A DNA stretch of 64,000 nt, taken from NCBI RefSeq assembly GCF_003952385.1, contig NZ_CP034444.1:3038001-3102000 (forward strand), in the 5' to 3' direction. The notes beneath the pieces were generated by a model. That model made no database searches. It was not told where the DNA came from and saw only the letters and a list, made by a program, of their open reading frames with translations. Source of the DNA: Mesorhizobium sp. M1D.F.Ca.ET.043.01.1.1. GTDB lineage: Bacteria > Pseudomonadota > Alphaproteobacteria > Rhizobiales > Rhizobiaceae. Shown here one piece after another: positions 1-8,203 of this stretch (its first letter is position 1; every line of letters begins with the position of its first letter). The position numbers and the translations under genes are program-made.

Positions 1-1
1 C

Positions 2-814
2 GAGATCGACCTCCATGCGCCGGCCAACGCCATCGTCGGCTCCTCGACCTCCGGCATCAAGCCGACCGACATGCAGGTGGCGATGAAGAAGCATCCGGAG
101 CGGCTGGTCGTCGGCCATCCGTTCAACCCGGTCTATCTGTTGCCGCTGGTCGAGATCGTCGGCGGCCAGCAGACTTTCCCGGAGGCGATCGAGGTCGCCA
201 AGGAGCTCTACGCCTCGATCGGCATGAAGCCGGTGGTGGTGCGCAAGGAGATCGAGGCTTTTGTCGGCGACCGGCTTTTGGAAGCGGCCTGGCGCGAGGC
301 GCTGTGGCTGGTCAAGGACGGCATCTGCACCGTCGAGGAACTCGACGACATCATGCGTTATTCCTTCGGCCTGCGCTGGGCGCAGATGGGCATGTTCCAG
401 GTCTATCGCGTCGCCGGCGGCGAGGCTGGCATGCGCCACTTCATGGCGCAGTTCGGGCCCTGCCTGAAATGGCCGTGGACCAAGCTGATGGACGTGCCGG
501 AGTTCAATGACGACCTGGTCGACCTGATCGCCACGCAATCCGACGAGCAGGCGAACGGCATGTCGATCCGCGAGCTGGAAAAGATCCGCGACGACAATCT
601 GGTCGCGATCATGGAAGCGCTGTCGAAGCAGAACAAGGGCAAGGGCTGGGGCGCCGGCGCGCTGCACAAGGACTATACAAAGCAGCTCGCCAAGCTGGCG
701 GAGAAGAAGGTCCCTGCCAAGGCTGCCGCAAAGGCCAAGGCGACCAAGCCGGCGAAGAAGGCCGACAAGCCGGCCAAGATCGACAAGGCAAAGAAGAGCA
801 AGAAGAAGGGCTGA
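2..814 (+). CDS. lcdH: L-carnitine 3-dehydrogenase (3-hydroxyacyl-CoA dehydrogenase family), 5' truncated by window edge
   Basis: The frame is open from base 2, so the N-terminal Rossmann region lies outside the window. The visible 270 residues begin just before the SSTSGI motif and continue with GHPFNPVYLLPLVEIVGG and a C-terminal helical domain (GLRWAQMG, AGGEAGMRHF). These match bacterial L-carnitine dehydrogenase closely, an enzyme that oxidises carnitine to 3-dehydrocarnitine with NAD+. The last ~40 residues are an unusual Lys/Ala-rich tail of repeated AKK/PAK units. No thioesterase domain is fused, unlike some rhizobial homologues. The gene lies 4 bp before the acyl-CoA dehydrogenase, and a CaiD homologue follows, which supports a carnitine assignment over a general fatty-acid 3-hydroxyacyl-CoA dehydrogenase. 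Confidence 0.8.
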   Translation, partial: EIDLHAPANAIVGSSTSGIKPTDMQVAMKKHPERLVVGHPFNPVYLLPLVEIVGGQQTFPEAIEVAKELYASIGMKPVVVRKEIEAFVGDRLLEAAWREALWLVKDGICTVEELDDIMRYSFGLRWAQMGMFQVYRVAGGEAGMRHFMAQFGPCLKWPWTKLMDVPEFNDDLVDLIATQSDEQANGMSIRELEKIRDDNLVAIMEALSKQNKGKGWGAGALHKDYTKQLAKLAEKKVPAKAAAKAKATKPAKKADKPAKIDKAKKSKKKG

Positions 815-818
815 GGCG

Positions 819-1982
819 ATGCATTTCGGTCTCTCGGAAGAACAGAAGCTCATCGTCGAGACAACGCGCGCCTTCGTCGAGAACGAGCTCTATCCGCATG
901 AGCGCGAGGTGGAGCGCACCGGCGTGCTGCGCCGCGAGTTGATCGAGGAATTGAAGGCGAAGGCGATCGCAGCCGGGCTTTACGCCGCCAACATGCCGGC
1001 CGATGTCGGCGGCGCCGGCCTCGATACGGTGAGCTGGCTGCTCTACGAGAAGGAGCTTGGCCGCGCCAATTACGCGCTGCACTGGACCTGCGTGGCACGT
1101 CCGTCCAACATCCTGCTCGCCGGCACGCCGGAACAGCGCGAGAAATACCTCTTCCCCTGCATTCGCGGCGAGAAGTCGGACTGCCTGGCGATGACCGAGC
1201 CCGGCGCGGGCTCCGACCTGCGCGGCATGAAGGCGACCGCCGTGCAGGACGGGTCGGACTGGGTGCTCAACGGCACCAAGCATTTTATCTCCCACGCCGA
1301 CATCGCCGACTTCGCGATTTGCTTCATGGCCTCGGGCGAAGAGGATTCGCCGCGCGGCAAACGCAAGAAGATCACCGCCTTCTTCGTCGACAAGGGCACC
1401 AAGGGTTTTTCGGTGCGCGACGGCTACCGCAACGTCTCGCACCGCGGCTACACCAATTCGATCCTCGAATTCGACGATTGCCGGCTGCCGGCGAGCCAAG
1501 TGCTCGGCGAAGTGCACAAAGGCTTCGAGGTCGCCAATTCCTGGCTCGGCGCCACGCGCTTGCAGGTCGGCGCGACCTGCCTCGGCCGCGCCGAGCGGGC
1601 GCTTTCCCATGCCATCGAATATGCCGCGCAGCGCCAGCAGTTCGGCCAGCAGATCGGCAAGTTCCAGGGCGTGTCGTTCAAACTCGCCGACATGGCGACG
1701 GAGCTGAAAGCGGCCGACCTGATGGTGTTCGAAGCCGGCTGGAAGTACGATCAGGGCACCGTCACCGATCAGGACATGGCGATGGCCAAGCTGAAGGCCA
1801 CCGAGATGCTCGCCTTCGTGGCCGACGAGGCCATCCAGATCCATGGCGGCATGGGGCTGATGGACGACCTGCCGCTGGAGCGCATCTGGCGCGACGCGCG
1901 CGTCGAGCGCATCTGGGAAGGCACTTCGGAGATTCAGCGACATATTATTTCGCGGGCGTTGCTGCGCCCGTTCGGCGCTTAG
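819..1982 (+). CDS. acyl-CoA dehydrogenase, probably acting on a carnitine-derived acyl-CoA
   Basis: This 387-residue protein is full length for the flavin acyl-CoA dehydrogenase family. It shows the FAD/substrate-binding motif AMTEPGAGSDLRG near residue 125 and the C-terminal signature IQIHGGMGLMDDLPLER. The WEGTSEIQRH motif near residue 365 includes the Glu that is the usual catalytic base. The start follows the upstream stop by only 4 bp and is preceded by GAGG, so the two are probably translated together. Its place between a carnitine dehydrogenase and a CaiD homologue suggests a CaiA-like role on crotonobetainyl- or butyrobetainyl-CoA. The family alone cannot separate this from a generic short-chain acyl-CoA dehydrogenase. 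Confidence 0.85.
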   Translation: MHFGLSEEQKLIVETTRAFVENELYPHEREVERTGVLRRELIEELKAKAIAAGLYAANMPADVGGAGLDTVSWLLYEKELGRANYALHWTCVARPSNILLAGTPEQREKYLFPCIRGEKSDCLAMTEPGAGSDLRGMKATAVQDGSDWVLNGTKHFISHADIADFAICFMASGEEDSPRGKRKKITAFFVDKGTKGFSVRDGYRNVSHRGYTNSILEFDDCRLPASQVLGEVHKGFEVANSWLGATRLQVGATCLGRAERALSHAIEYAAQRQQFGQQIGKFQGVSFKLADMATELKAADLMVFEAGWKYDQGTVTDQDMAMAKLKATEMLAFVADEAIQIHGGMGLMDDLPLERIWRDARVERIWEGTSEIQRHIISRALLRPFGA

Positions 1983-2033
1983 AGCATGATCGCCCCAAAC
2001 TGGATCCGGTTTTGGGAAAAGACCCTGCTCAAA
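1983..2033. repeat. intergenic palindromic repeat (GAGCATGAT...CTGCTC type)
   Basis: The 58-bp gap between the acyl-CoA dehydrogenase and ligase genes begins with GAGCATGATCGCC and ends with GACCCTGCTCAAACG. It forms an imperfect inverted repeat with a central CCGGTTTTGGGAAAA. From memory this resembles a short intergenic repeat found in many copies in rhizobial genomes. Only one copy is seen in this window, so the family assignment rests on recall. Confidence 0.45.
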
Positions 2034-2040
2034 CGAAAAG

Positions 2041-4125
2041 ATGACCATGCATAAGCTCGAACGTCTCCTGCGCCCGAAATCGATCGCCGTGTTCGGCGGG
2101 GCGCAGGCCGCCGCCGTCGTCGCGCAATCGATCAAGATGGGCTTTGCCGGCGAGATCTGGCCGGTGCATCCGACCAAGGACGAGGTCGCCGGCCGCAAGG
2201 CCTACCGCTCCGTCACCGACCTGCCCGGCGCGCCGGACGCAGCCTTTGTCGGCGTCAACCGGCATCTCACCATCGAGGTCGTCAAGGCGCTGGCCGAGCG
2301 CGGCGCCGGCGCCGCCGTCTGCTTTGCCGCCGGCTTCCTCGAGACCGAGGCCTATGACGAGGACGGCGAGCGGCTGCAGGCCGAGCTTGTCGCCGCCGCG
2401 GGCGAGATGCCGATCATCGGCCCGAACTGCTACGGTCTCATCAACTATGCCGACGGCGCGCTTTTGTGGCCCGACCAGCACGGCGGCATCAGGCTGCCCG
2501 AGGGCGGCAAGGGCGTCGCCATCATCACGCAGTCCTCCAACATCGCCATCAACATGACGATGCAGAAGCGCGGCCTGCCGATCGCCTTCCTGATGACGGC
2601 CGGCAACCAGGCGCAGACCGGCCTTTCGGAGATGGCGCTCGGCCTGATCGAGGACGAGCGCGTCACCTCGCTCGGAATGCATATCGAGGCTTTCGACTCG
2701 GTAGCCGGCTTCGAGAGGTTGGCTGCCCGAGCCCGCGAGCTGAAGAAGCCGATCATCGCCATGAAGGTCGGCCGCTCGGAACAAGCCCGGCAGGCGACGG
2801 TTTCGCACACCGCCTCGCTCGCCGGTTCGGACGCCGCCTCGGGCGCCTTCCTGAAGCGGCTCGGCATCGCGCGCGTCGAATCGATTCCCGCCTTCATCGA
2901 GGCGCTGAAGCTCCTGCACATCACCGGACCGTTGCCAGGCTACAAACTGTCGTCGATGAGCTGCTCGGGCGGCGAAGCCTCCGTGATGGCCGATAGCGCC
3001 GAAGGGCGCTGGGTGCATTTCCCGACACTGACCTCCGAGCACCGCGCCCATGTCAAGTCGACGCTCGGGCCGCTGGTCGCGGTCGCCAATCCGCTCGACT
3101 ACCACACCTTCATCTGGAACAACGAGCCGGCGATGACGGCCACCTTCACCGCCATGGTGTCGGGCGGCTTCGACCTCAACATGCTGGTGCTCGACTTCCC
3201 GCGCCCCGACCGCTGCTCGGACACCGACTGGTGGGCGACGCTGCGCGCCTTCGAGGCGGCGCTGAAGACCAACCGGGCGCAGGGCGCGATCGTCTCCTCG
3301 CTGCCGGAGAACCTGCCCGAGGAATACACCGCCGGCCTGATGGCGCGCGGCATGGTGCCGCTGTTCGGCATTTCCGAAGCGATGGACGCCGCGCAAGCCG
3401 CCGCCTTCATCGGCTGGGCCTGGCGCGAGCCGCAGGCGCAGCCGGTCGACACCACGGCCGCAGGCGCGACCGATGGCGGCCATGTCACGCCCGACGAGGC
3501 CGAGGCCAAGGCGCGTCTGATCGGGGCTAGCCTGCCGGTGCCGAAGGGCGAGCGCGCCGCCAACGCGGTCGAGGCGGTGATCTCGTCCATGGCGCTCGGC
3601 TTCCCCGTGGCGCTGAAGGCGCTGGGCGTGACCCACAAGTCGGAAGTCGGCGCGGTGCGGCTCAACCTCAAGGACGCCGAATCCGTCAGCAACGCGGCGC
3701 ATGACCTCCTGCCGCTCGGCACCGGGCTCTATGCCGAGCGCATGGTGCGCGACGGCGTGGCCGAATTGATCGTCGGCTTCACCCGCGACCCGATGTTCGG
3801 CGCGGTGATGACGCTGGGCACCGGCGGCGTGCTGGTCGAGCTGTTGCGCGACAGCGTCACCCTGATGCTGCCGGCAACCCGCGACGACATCGAGGCGGCG
3901 CTGCGCGGACTGAAGCTCTATCCGCTGCTCGAAGGCTATCGCGGGCGGCCGAAGGCCGATGTCGATGCCGCCATCGACGCGATCGCCGGCATTGCAGGTT
4001 TCGTGCAGCAGAACGCTGGCGAGATCGAGGAGCTCGACATCAACCCGCTGATCGTCTGCGCCGAAGGCAAGGGCGCCTGGATCGCGGATACCCTTCTGGT
4101 GCTTGGAGAAAAGACGAATGGCTGA
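2041..4125 (+). CDS. ADP-forming acyl-CoA ligase (acetate--CoA ligase family, fused alpha/beta)
   Basis: This 694-residue protein has the fused architecture of ADP-forming acyl-CoA synthetases. An N-terminal CoA-binding Rossmann domain (LRPKSIAVFGG, residues ~5-120) is followed by succinyl-CoA-ligase-like domains (GPNCYGLINY near 130; SHTASLAGSDAASG near 255) and a C-terminal ATP-grasp half (from ~480, with KALGVTHKSEVGAV). It would activate a carboxylate to its CoA thioester using ATP. The carnitine context suggests carnitine, crotonobetaine or a breakdown product as substrate, replacing the CaiC ligase or CaiB transferase of enteric bacteria. The stop overlaps the caiD start by 8 bp. The start is the first of two close ATGs, with only a weak ribosome binding site. 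Confidence 0.8.
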   Translation: MTMHKLERLLRPKSIAVFGGAQAAAVVAQSIKMGFAGEIWPVHPTKDEVAGRKAYRSVTDLPGAPDAAFVGVNRHLTIEVVKALAERGAGAAVCFAAGFLETEAYDEDGERLQAELVAAAGEMPIIGPNCYGLINYADGALLWPDQHGGIRLPEGGKGVAIITQSSNIAINMTMQKRGLPIAFLMTAGNQAQTGLSEMALGLIEDERVTSLGMHIEAFDSVAGFERLAARARELKKPIIAMKVGRSEQARQATVSHTASLAGSDAASGAFLKRLGIARVESIPAFIEALKLLHITGPLPGYKLSSMSCSGGEASVMADSAEGRWVHFPTLTSEHRAHVKSTLGPLVAVANPLDYHTFIWNNEPAMTATFTAMVSGGFDLNMLVLDFPRPDRCSDTDWWATLRAFEAALKTNRAQGAIVSSLPENLPEEYTAGLMARGMVPLFGISEAMDAAQAAAFIGWAWREPQAQPVDTTAAGATDGGHVTPDEAEAKARLIGASLPVPKGERAANAVEAVISSMALGFPVALKALGVTHKSEVGAVRLNLKDAESVSNAAHDLLPLGTGLYAERMVRDGVAELIVGFTRDPMFGAVMTLGTGGVLVELLRDSVTLMLPATRDDIEAALRGLKLYPLLEGYRGRPKADVDAAIDAIAGIAGFVQQNAGEIEELDINPLIVCAEGKGAWIADTLLVLGEKTNG

Positions 4126-4900
4126 CGTCATCACCACCCGCCGCGAAGGCGCCATCCTCGAGGTCACGCTCGACCGGCCGAAGGCCAACGCCATCGACCT
4201 GAAGACCTCGCGGCTGATGGGCGAGACGTTCAAGGCGTTCCGCGACGATCCCGGCTTGCGCGTCGCCATCGTCAAGACCGCCGGCGACAAGTTCTTCAGC
4301 GCCGGCTGGGACCTGAAGGCGGCCGCCGGCGGCGATGCGGTCGACGGCGACTATGGCGTCGGCGGGTTCGCCGGGCTGCAGGAACTGCGCGACTTGAACA
4401 AGCCGGTGATCGCCTGCGTCAACGGCATGGCGGTGGGCGGCGGCTTCGAGCTGGCGCTCTCCTGCGACTTGATCTACGCGTCGGACCATTCCTCCTTCGC
4501 GCTGCCCGAAATCCGCGCCGGAACGCTTGCCGATGCGGCGACGATCAAGCTGCCGAAGCGCATTCCCTACCATATCGCCATGGACCTTTTGTTCACCGGC
4601 CGCTGGATGGATGTGGCGGAAGCGCATCGCTGGGGCCTGGTCAACGAGGTGCTGCCCAAGGAAAAGCTCGAGGATCGCGTCTGGGAGATCGCCCGGCTGC
4701 TCGTCAGCGGCCCGCCGCTGGTCTTCGCCGCGATCAAGGAGACGGCGCGCGTGGCGGAGGCGCTGACCTTCCAGGAGGCGATGAACAAGGTGACGCGGCG
4801 CCAGCTGCCGACGGTCGATATCCTCTACGGCTCGGAGGACAACATGGAAGGGTTCCGCGCGTTTGCGGAGAAGCGCGACCCGGTGTGGAAAGGGAAGTAG
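4118..4900 (+). CDS. caiD: carnitinyl-CoA dehydratase / crotonobetainyl-CoA hydratase (crotonase family)
   Basis: This 260-residue crotonase-fold enzyme is strikingly close to E. coli CaiD. It has ILEVTLDRPKANAID at the N-terminus, then FFSAGWDLKAAA, and ends FAEKRDPVWKGK like CaiD. Both acidic active-site positions of the family are present, in GGGFELALSCD and SFALPEIRAG. The reaction is reversible hydration of crotonobetainyl-CoA to carnitinyl-CoA. The ATG at 4118 was chosen because GGAG lies 9 bp upstream and CaiD homology begins there; an in-frame TTG at 4103 would add five residues. It overlaps the ligase gene by 8 bp. Confidence 0.88.
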   Translation: MADVITTRREGAILEVTLDRPKANAIDLKTSRLMGETFKAFRDDPGLRVAIVKTAGDKFFSAGWDLKAAAGGDAVDGDYGVGGFAGLQELRDLNKPVIACVNGMAVGGGFELALSCDLIYASDHSSFALPEIRAGTLADAATIKLPKRIPYHIAMDLLFTGRWMDVAEAHRWGLVNEVLPKEKLEDRVWEIARLLVSGPPLVFAAIKETARVAEALTFQEAMNKVTRRQLPTVDILYGSEDNMEGFRAFAEKRDPVWKGK

Positions 4901-4912
4901 TCTTTAGCGCCC

Positions 4913-5854
4913 ATGACCGACTACAAAACCCTGATCGACGCCGAGACCTGGGCCTTCATCGAGAAGACCAATTCCTATTATCCGCCCGATACGATCGGCT
5001 ACACGATCGCGGAGCAGCGCGCGGTCTACGACCGGATGTGCCGCGAGTTCTTCGCCGGCTACCCGCAGGGCGTGACGGCGGAAACGACCGCCATTGCGAC
5101 GCCGACAAACAGCATCCCGATACGCATCTATCGCAATGCCGAGCCGGACAAGGCAGCCATGGTGCTCTATGTCCATGGCGGCGGTTTCATCCTCGGCGGG
5201 CTGGAAAGCCATGACGATGTCTGCGCCGAGCTTTGCGCCCGCACCGGCTATGACGTTGTCTCGGTCGACTACCGGCTGGCGCCGGAACATCTGCACCCTG
5301 TCGCTTTCGACGACGTCATGGACGCCTACGAGTGGACGGCAGGAACGTACGATTGCCCGGTCGTGCTTTGCGGCGACAGCGCCGGCGGCAATCTCTGCGC
5401 CGCCGTCAGTCATGCCACGCGCGGCCACAAGAAGAAGCCGGTCGGCCAGGTGCTGATCTATCCGAGCCTTGGCGGCGACCGCTCGCGGGGCTCCTATGTC
5501 ACGCACGCCGAGGCGCCGATGCTGACCGTGCGCGACATCGAATTCTATCTGAACATCCGCACCGGCCGCGTGGACCGGACCGGCGACATCACGTTGTCGC
5601 CGCTCGCCGATGCCAATTTCGCCTATCTGCCGCCGACCGTGCTGATCACCGCGCAATGCGATCCGCTGTCCTCGGACGGCGAAGCCTATCGCGACCGTGT
5701 CGTCGCGGCCGACGGTCATGCCTACTGGTTCGAGGAGCCGGGACTTGTGCATGGCTATCTGAGGGCCCGGCACACGGTCGGCCGGGCACGGTCGAGCTTT
5801 ACCCGCATCGTCGAGGCGGTGTCGGCGCTCGGCAGGGGCGACTGGATCTGGTGA
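4913..5854 (+). CDS. alpha/beta hydrolase, HSL-type (family IV) esterase
   Basis: This 313-residue protein has the oxyanion-hole motif HGGGF near residue 87 and the strand motif DYRLAPEH near 119. The nucleophile motif GDSAGG is near 155, and the later Asp (DPLSSDG) and His (GLVHGY) complete the triad. These are diagnostic of hormone-sensitive-lipase-like bacterial esterases that cleave short acyl esters. No signal peptide is visible, so it is probably cytosolic. It starts 12 bp after caiD and is likely cotranscribed. A role in hydrolysing acyl-carnitines or another ester feeding the pathway is possible but purely contextual. Confidence 0.82.
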   Translation: MTDYKTLIDAETWAFIEKTNSYYPPDTIGYTIAEQRAVYDRMCREFFAGYPQGVTAETTAIATPTNSIPIRIYRNAEPDKAAMVLYVHGGGFILGGLESHDDVCAELCARTGYDVVSVDYRLAPEHLHPVAFDDVMDAYEWTAGTYDCPVVLCGDSAGGNLCAAVSHATRGHKKKPVGQVLIYPSLGGDRSRGSYVTHAEAPMLTVRDIEFYLNIRTGRVDRTGDITLSPLADANFAYLPPTVLITAQCDPLSSDGEAYRDRVVAADGHAYWFEEPGLVHGYLRARHTVGRARSSFTRIVEAVSALGRGDWIW

Positions 5855-6226
5855 TCTTCCCGGGCGGCAAGGACCGCTCTTCCGCCCCCATGCATCCTTC
5901 GCATTGAACCTTTCCGCGTCAGCCCGCGACTGACGGCCAGGCGCCGCTTTGGCACGGGACCGGAAAGGAACGCCCAAATGACCAGAAACCCCGAGATTCG
6001 GTGGTCTCCGGGAAGAACAAGAGCCCAGCGCGACCATCGCCTTCGGGATGGGGTCGATGCGCTGGGCTTTCGGCTGATTCCGTTGACCCTGCCAGGCAGC
6101 CGTCGTATCGTGACCAAGCGGAAAACAGACAATTATATCAGGGACGAACGAGCCGGAACGCCGCGCCTTGCCCTGATTTGCGCGGCGAAAACGGATGGTT
6201 CTTCCGAAGACTTCGGGGGGAGTTCA
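5855..6226. other. intergenic region (372 bp) before the exported-protein operon
   Basis: No convincing gene lies here. The frame of the next gene is open back to an ATG at 5978, which has its own purine-rich GGAAAGGAA stretch about 9 bp upstream. Translation from there would add 83 residues, without recognisable motifs, ahead of what looks like a signal peptide. I treat this as leader sequence but cannot exclude the longer start. Confidence 0.4.
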
Positions 6227-8203
6227 ATGTTTTGCGACCGCGGCTCGTTCGTGGCTTCTCGCGCCCGCGGTGTGCGCCGCGCGATAACGACAGCCAGCGG
6301 AATTGTCGCCCTGGCGCTGTCCGCCGGCCTCTGGCTCGGCGGCACGGCAAGGGCACAGGAAACGCAGATCATCTATCCCGGCTCGATGGCGGTGACCGGC
6401 TTTCCCGGCACCGTCATCCCCGACTTTGAGCAAGGCCTGCCGCCCGGCGTCGACCCGGTCGACGAAACCTTCATCGACACCTCGCAGGCCTCGTTGCGCA
6501 TTTTCGATGTCTCGCGGCTTGGCGGCCCGGCCGCGGGCCAACTCGTCTACACGCCGCCGCCTTTCGAAGTGACGGCCAGCCAGATCGGCGAAGTGTTCGG
6601 CCTCACCTATGACGACGGCGTGCGCGACGGCGTGCCGTCGGGCATCCCCAACCTCTATGCGGCGGCGACCTCGCTGCATGGCGTCGAGATCGTCACGCCG
6701 GATGCCGACGATGACGGCAGGCCAGAACGTCAGCGCCGCGGCACCGCGGGCGCCGTCTTCATGGACGGCCAGTTCGGCACCGAAAACGGCGGCGGCCCGG
6801 GCACGATCTGGAAGATCGACGGCATTTCGGGCGCCGTCTCGAAATTCGCCGACATCGACACCAACAGGGGTCCCGGCATCGGCAACCTCGCCTTCGATCC
6901 GACCCACCGTGAGGTCTTCGCATCGGACCTCGACACCGGCCTGATCCACCGCATCGACATCGAGGGCAATCTGATCGATACGTTCGACCATGGCGTTGCC
7001 GGACGCCCGACGCATGGGCTCGCCCCGGTCGCCGACGACGGCGCCGTCATGGACATCCAGGCCGCCGCCTTCGACAGCGAGGACTCCGCAACCTGGGGCT
7101 ATACCCAGGATGCGCGCCGCGTCTGGGCTGTCGCCTATCATGGCGGCCGGCTCTACTATTCCGTCGGCGAGAAGGCCGAAATCTGGTCGGTCGGCATTGC
7201 GAGCGACGGAAGCTTTAGCGGCGATCCGCGCTGGGAGCTGACTGTCAAGGCCGACCAGGACTATGCCGTCACCGATATCGCCTTCGATAACAAGGGCTTC
7301 ATGTATCTGGCGCAGCGCGGCCCGCTGGAAAACCGCTACGACTACAGCCGCTTCGCCGATTCCGGAAAAGGCGAGGTCATCCGCTACCAGCGCGAGGATC
7401 CGGACGATCCGGCAACGGAATCGGTCTGGGTCGAGGTGCCGCAGGAATATGCGGTCGGCTTCCCGCAGGGCAACCGCCAGTCGGCCGGCGGCGTCGACCT
7501 GCAGTACCGCTACGATGCCGAAGGCAATCTCGACGCCTCGGTGTGCACCGACACGGTGGTCAACACCGGCGACAAATTGCGCGACAATCCGGAGCTTGCC
7601 GAGCGGCTCGCCGCCGGCGGGCCGTTCGCCGTGCATGGCGTGCAGCTGACGCCGAGCGCGCTGGTCAAGCCGGCCAACGTGCCGCCCTTCGGCTCATGGT
7701 TCGTCGACTTCGACGGTTATTTCGAGGACCCGGACGTTCAGGGCCATGTCGGCGACGTCAGGGTGTGGCGCCCCTGCGAAGGCCGTGCCGGCTATTATGA
7801 GGAAATCCCCGGCGGCTTCCTGCCTCCCTTCTATCCGCCGGACTTCCCGCCGCCCGGCAATCTGCCTCCCTGCATCGATATCGAGGACGTCCAGTATTTC
7901 TGCACGCCCCGCGGGCTGCAGGCCGACCTCTATATCCATGACCATGCCGGCTTCGGCGGCGATTCGATCAAGGCGCAGTCCAAGACGCCGGGCGTCGGGG
8001 TGAGTTCACCCCTGTCGCATGCGCCGGGCAAGCCCTACACGATCGACATCACCGGCCATGATCCGGGCGACACCGTCAATGTCGGGCTCTGCTTCTACAG
8101 GAAGTCCGACCAGGACAAGGGCGGCTACTATCCTTGCTGCAAGATGACGCTGCCGCTCAGAACGCCGGCCGTCGGCTGCGAAGCGCTAAGGAGGGACAGA
8201 TGA
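6227..8203 (+). CDS. exported beta-propeller-like protein with C-terminal Cys-containing module, function unknown
   Basis: This 658-residue protein begins at an ATG preceded by GGGGGGAG, followed by an N-terminal signal peptide ending at ARAQ (about residue 44). The middle (~80-460) has repeated beta-strand patterns with propeller-type phrases such as TIWKIDGISG, NLAFDPTHREVFASD, ITDIAFDNKGF-like strands and VWAVAYHGGRLYYSVG. Pro-rich FPPPGNLPPC links to a terminal module of ~100 residues with a Cys-Cys pair (YYPCCKM). That module resembles one in the next protein. Its stop overlaps the next start (ATGA), so the pair is probably coexpressed and exported together. I do not recognise a named family. 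Confidence 0.7.
   Translation: MFCDRGSFVASRARGVRRAITTASGIVALALSAGLWLGGTARAQETQIIYPGSMAVTGFPGTVIPDFEQGLPPGVDPVDETFIDTSQASLRIFDVSRLGGPAAGQLVYTPPPFEVTASQIGEVFGLTYDDGVRDGVPSGIPNLYAAATSLHGVEIVTPDADDDGRPERQRRGTAGAVFMDGQFGTENGGGPGTIWKIDGISGAVSKFADIDTNRGPGIGNLAFDPTHREVFASDLDTGLIHRIDIEGNLIDTFDHGVAGRPTHGLAPVADDGAVMDIQAAAFDSEDSATWGYTQDARRVWAVAYHGGRLYYSVGEKAEIWSVGIASDGSFSGDPRWELTVKADQDYAVTDIAFDNKGFMYLAQRGPLENRYDYSRFADSGKGEVIRYQREDPDDPATESVWVEVPQEYAVGFPQGNRQSAGGVDLQYRYDAEGNLDASVCTDTVVNTGDKLRDNPELAERLAAGGPFAVHGVQLTPSALVKPANVPPFGSWFVDFDGYFEDPDVQGHVGDVRVWRPCEGRAGYYEEIPGGFLPPFYPPDFPPPGNLPPCIDIEDVQYFCTPRGLQADLYIHDHAGFGGDSIKAQSKTPGVGVSSPLSHAPGKPYTIDITGHDPGDTVNVGLCFYRKSDQDKGGYYPCCKMTLPLRTPAVGCEALRRDR

Noticed and set aside
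609-4290. Long minus-strand ORFs (529 and 753 codons) opposite the carnitine genes
   Set aside because: They are antisense to well-supported genes, Arg/His/Ala-rich, without domains; high GC keeps the complementary frame open.
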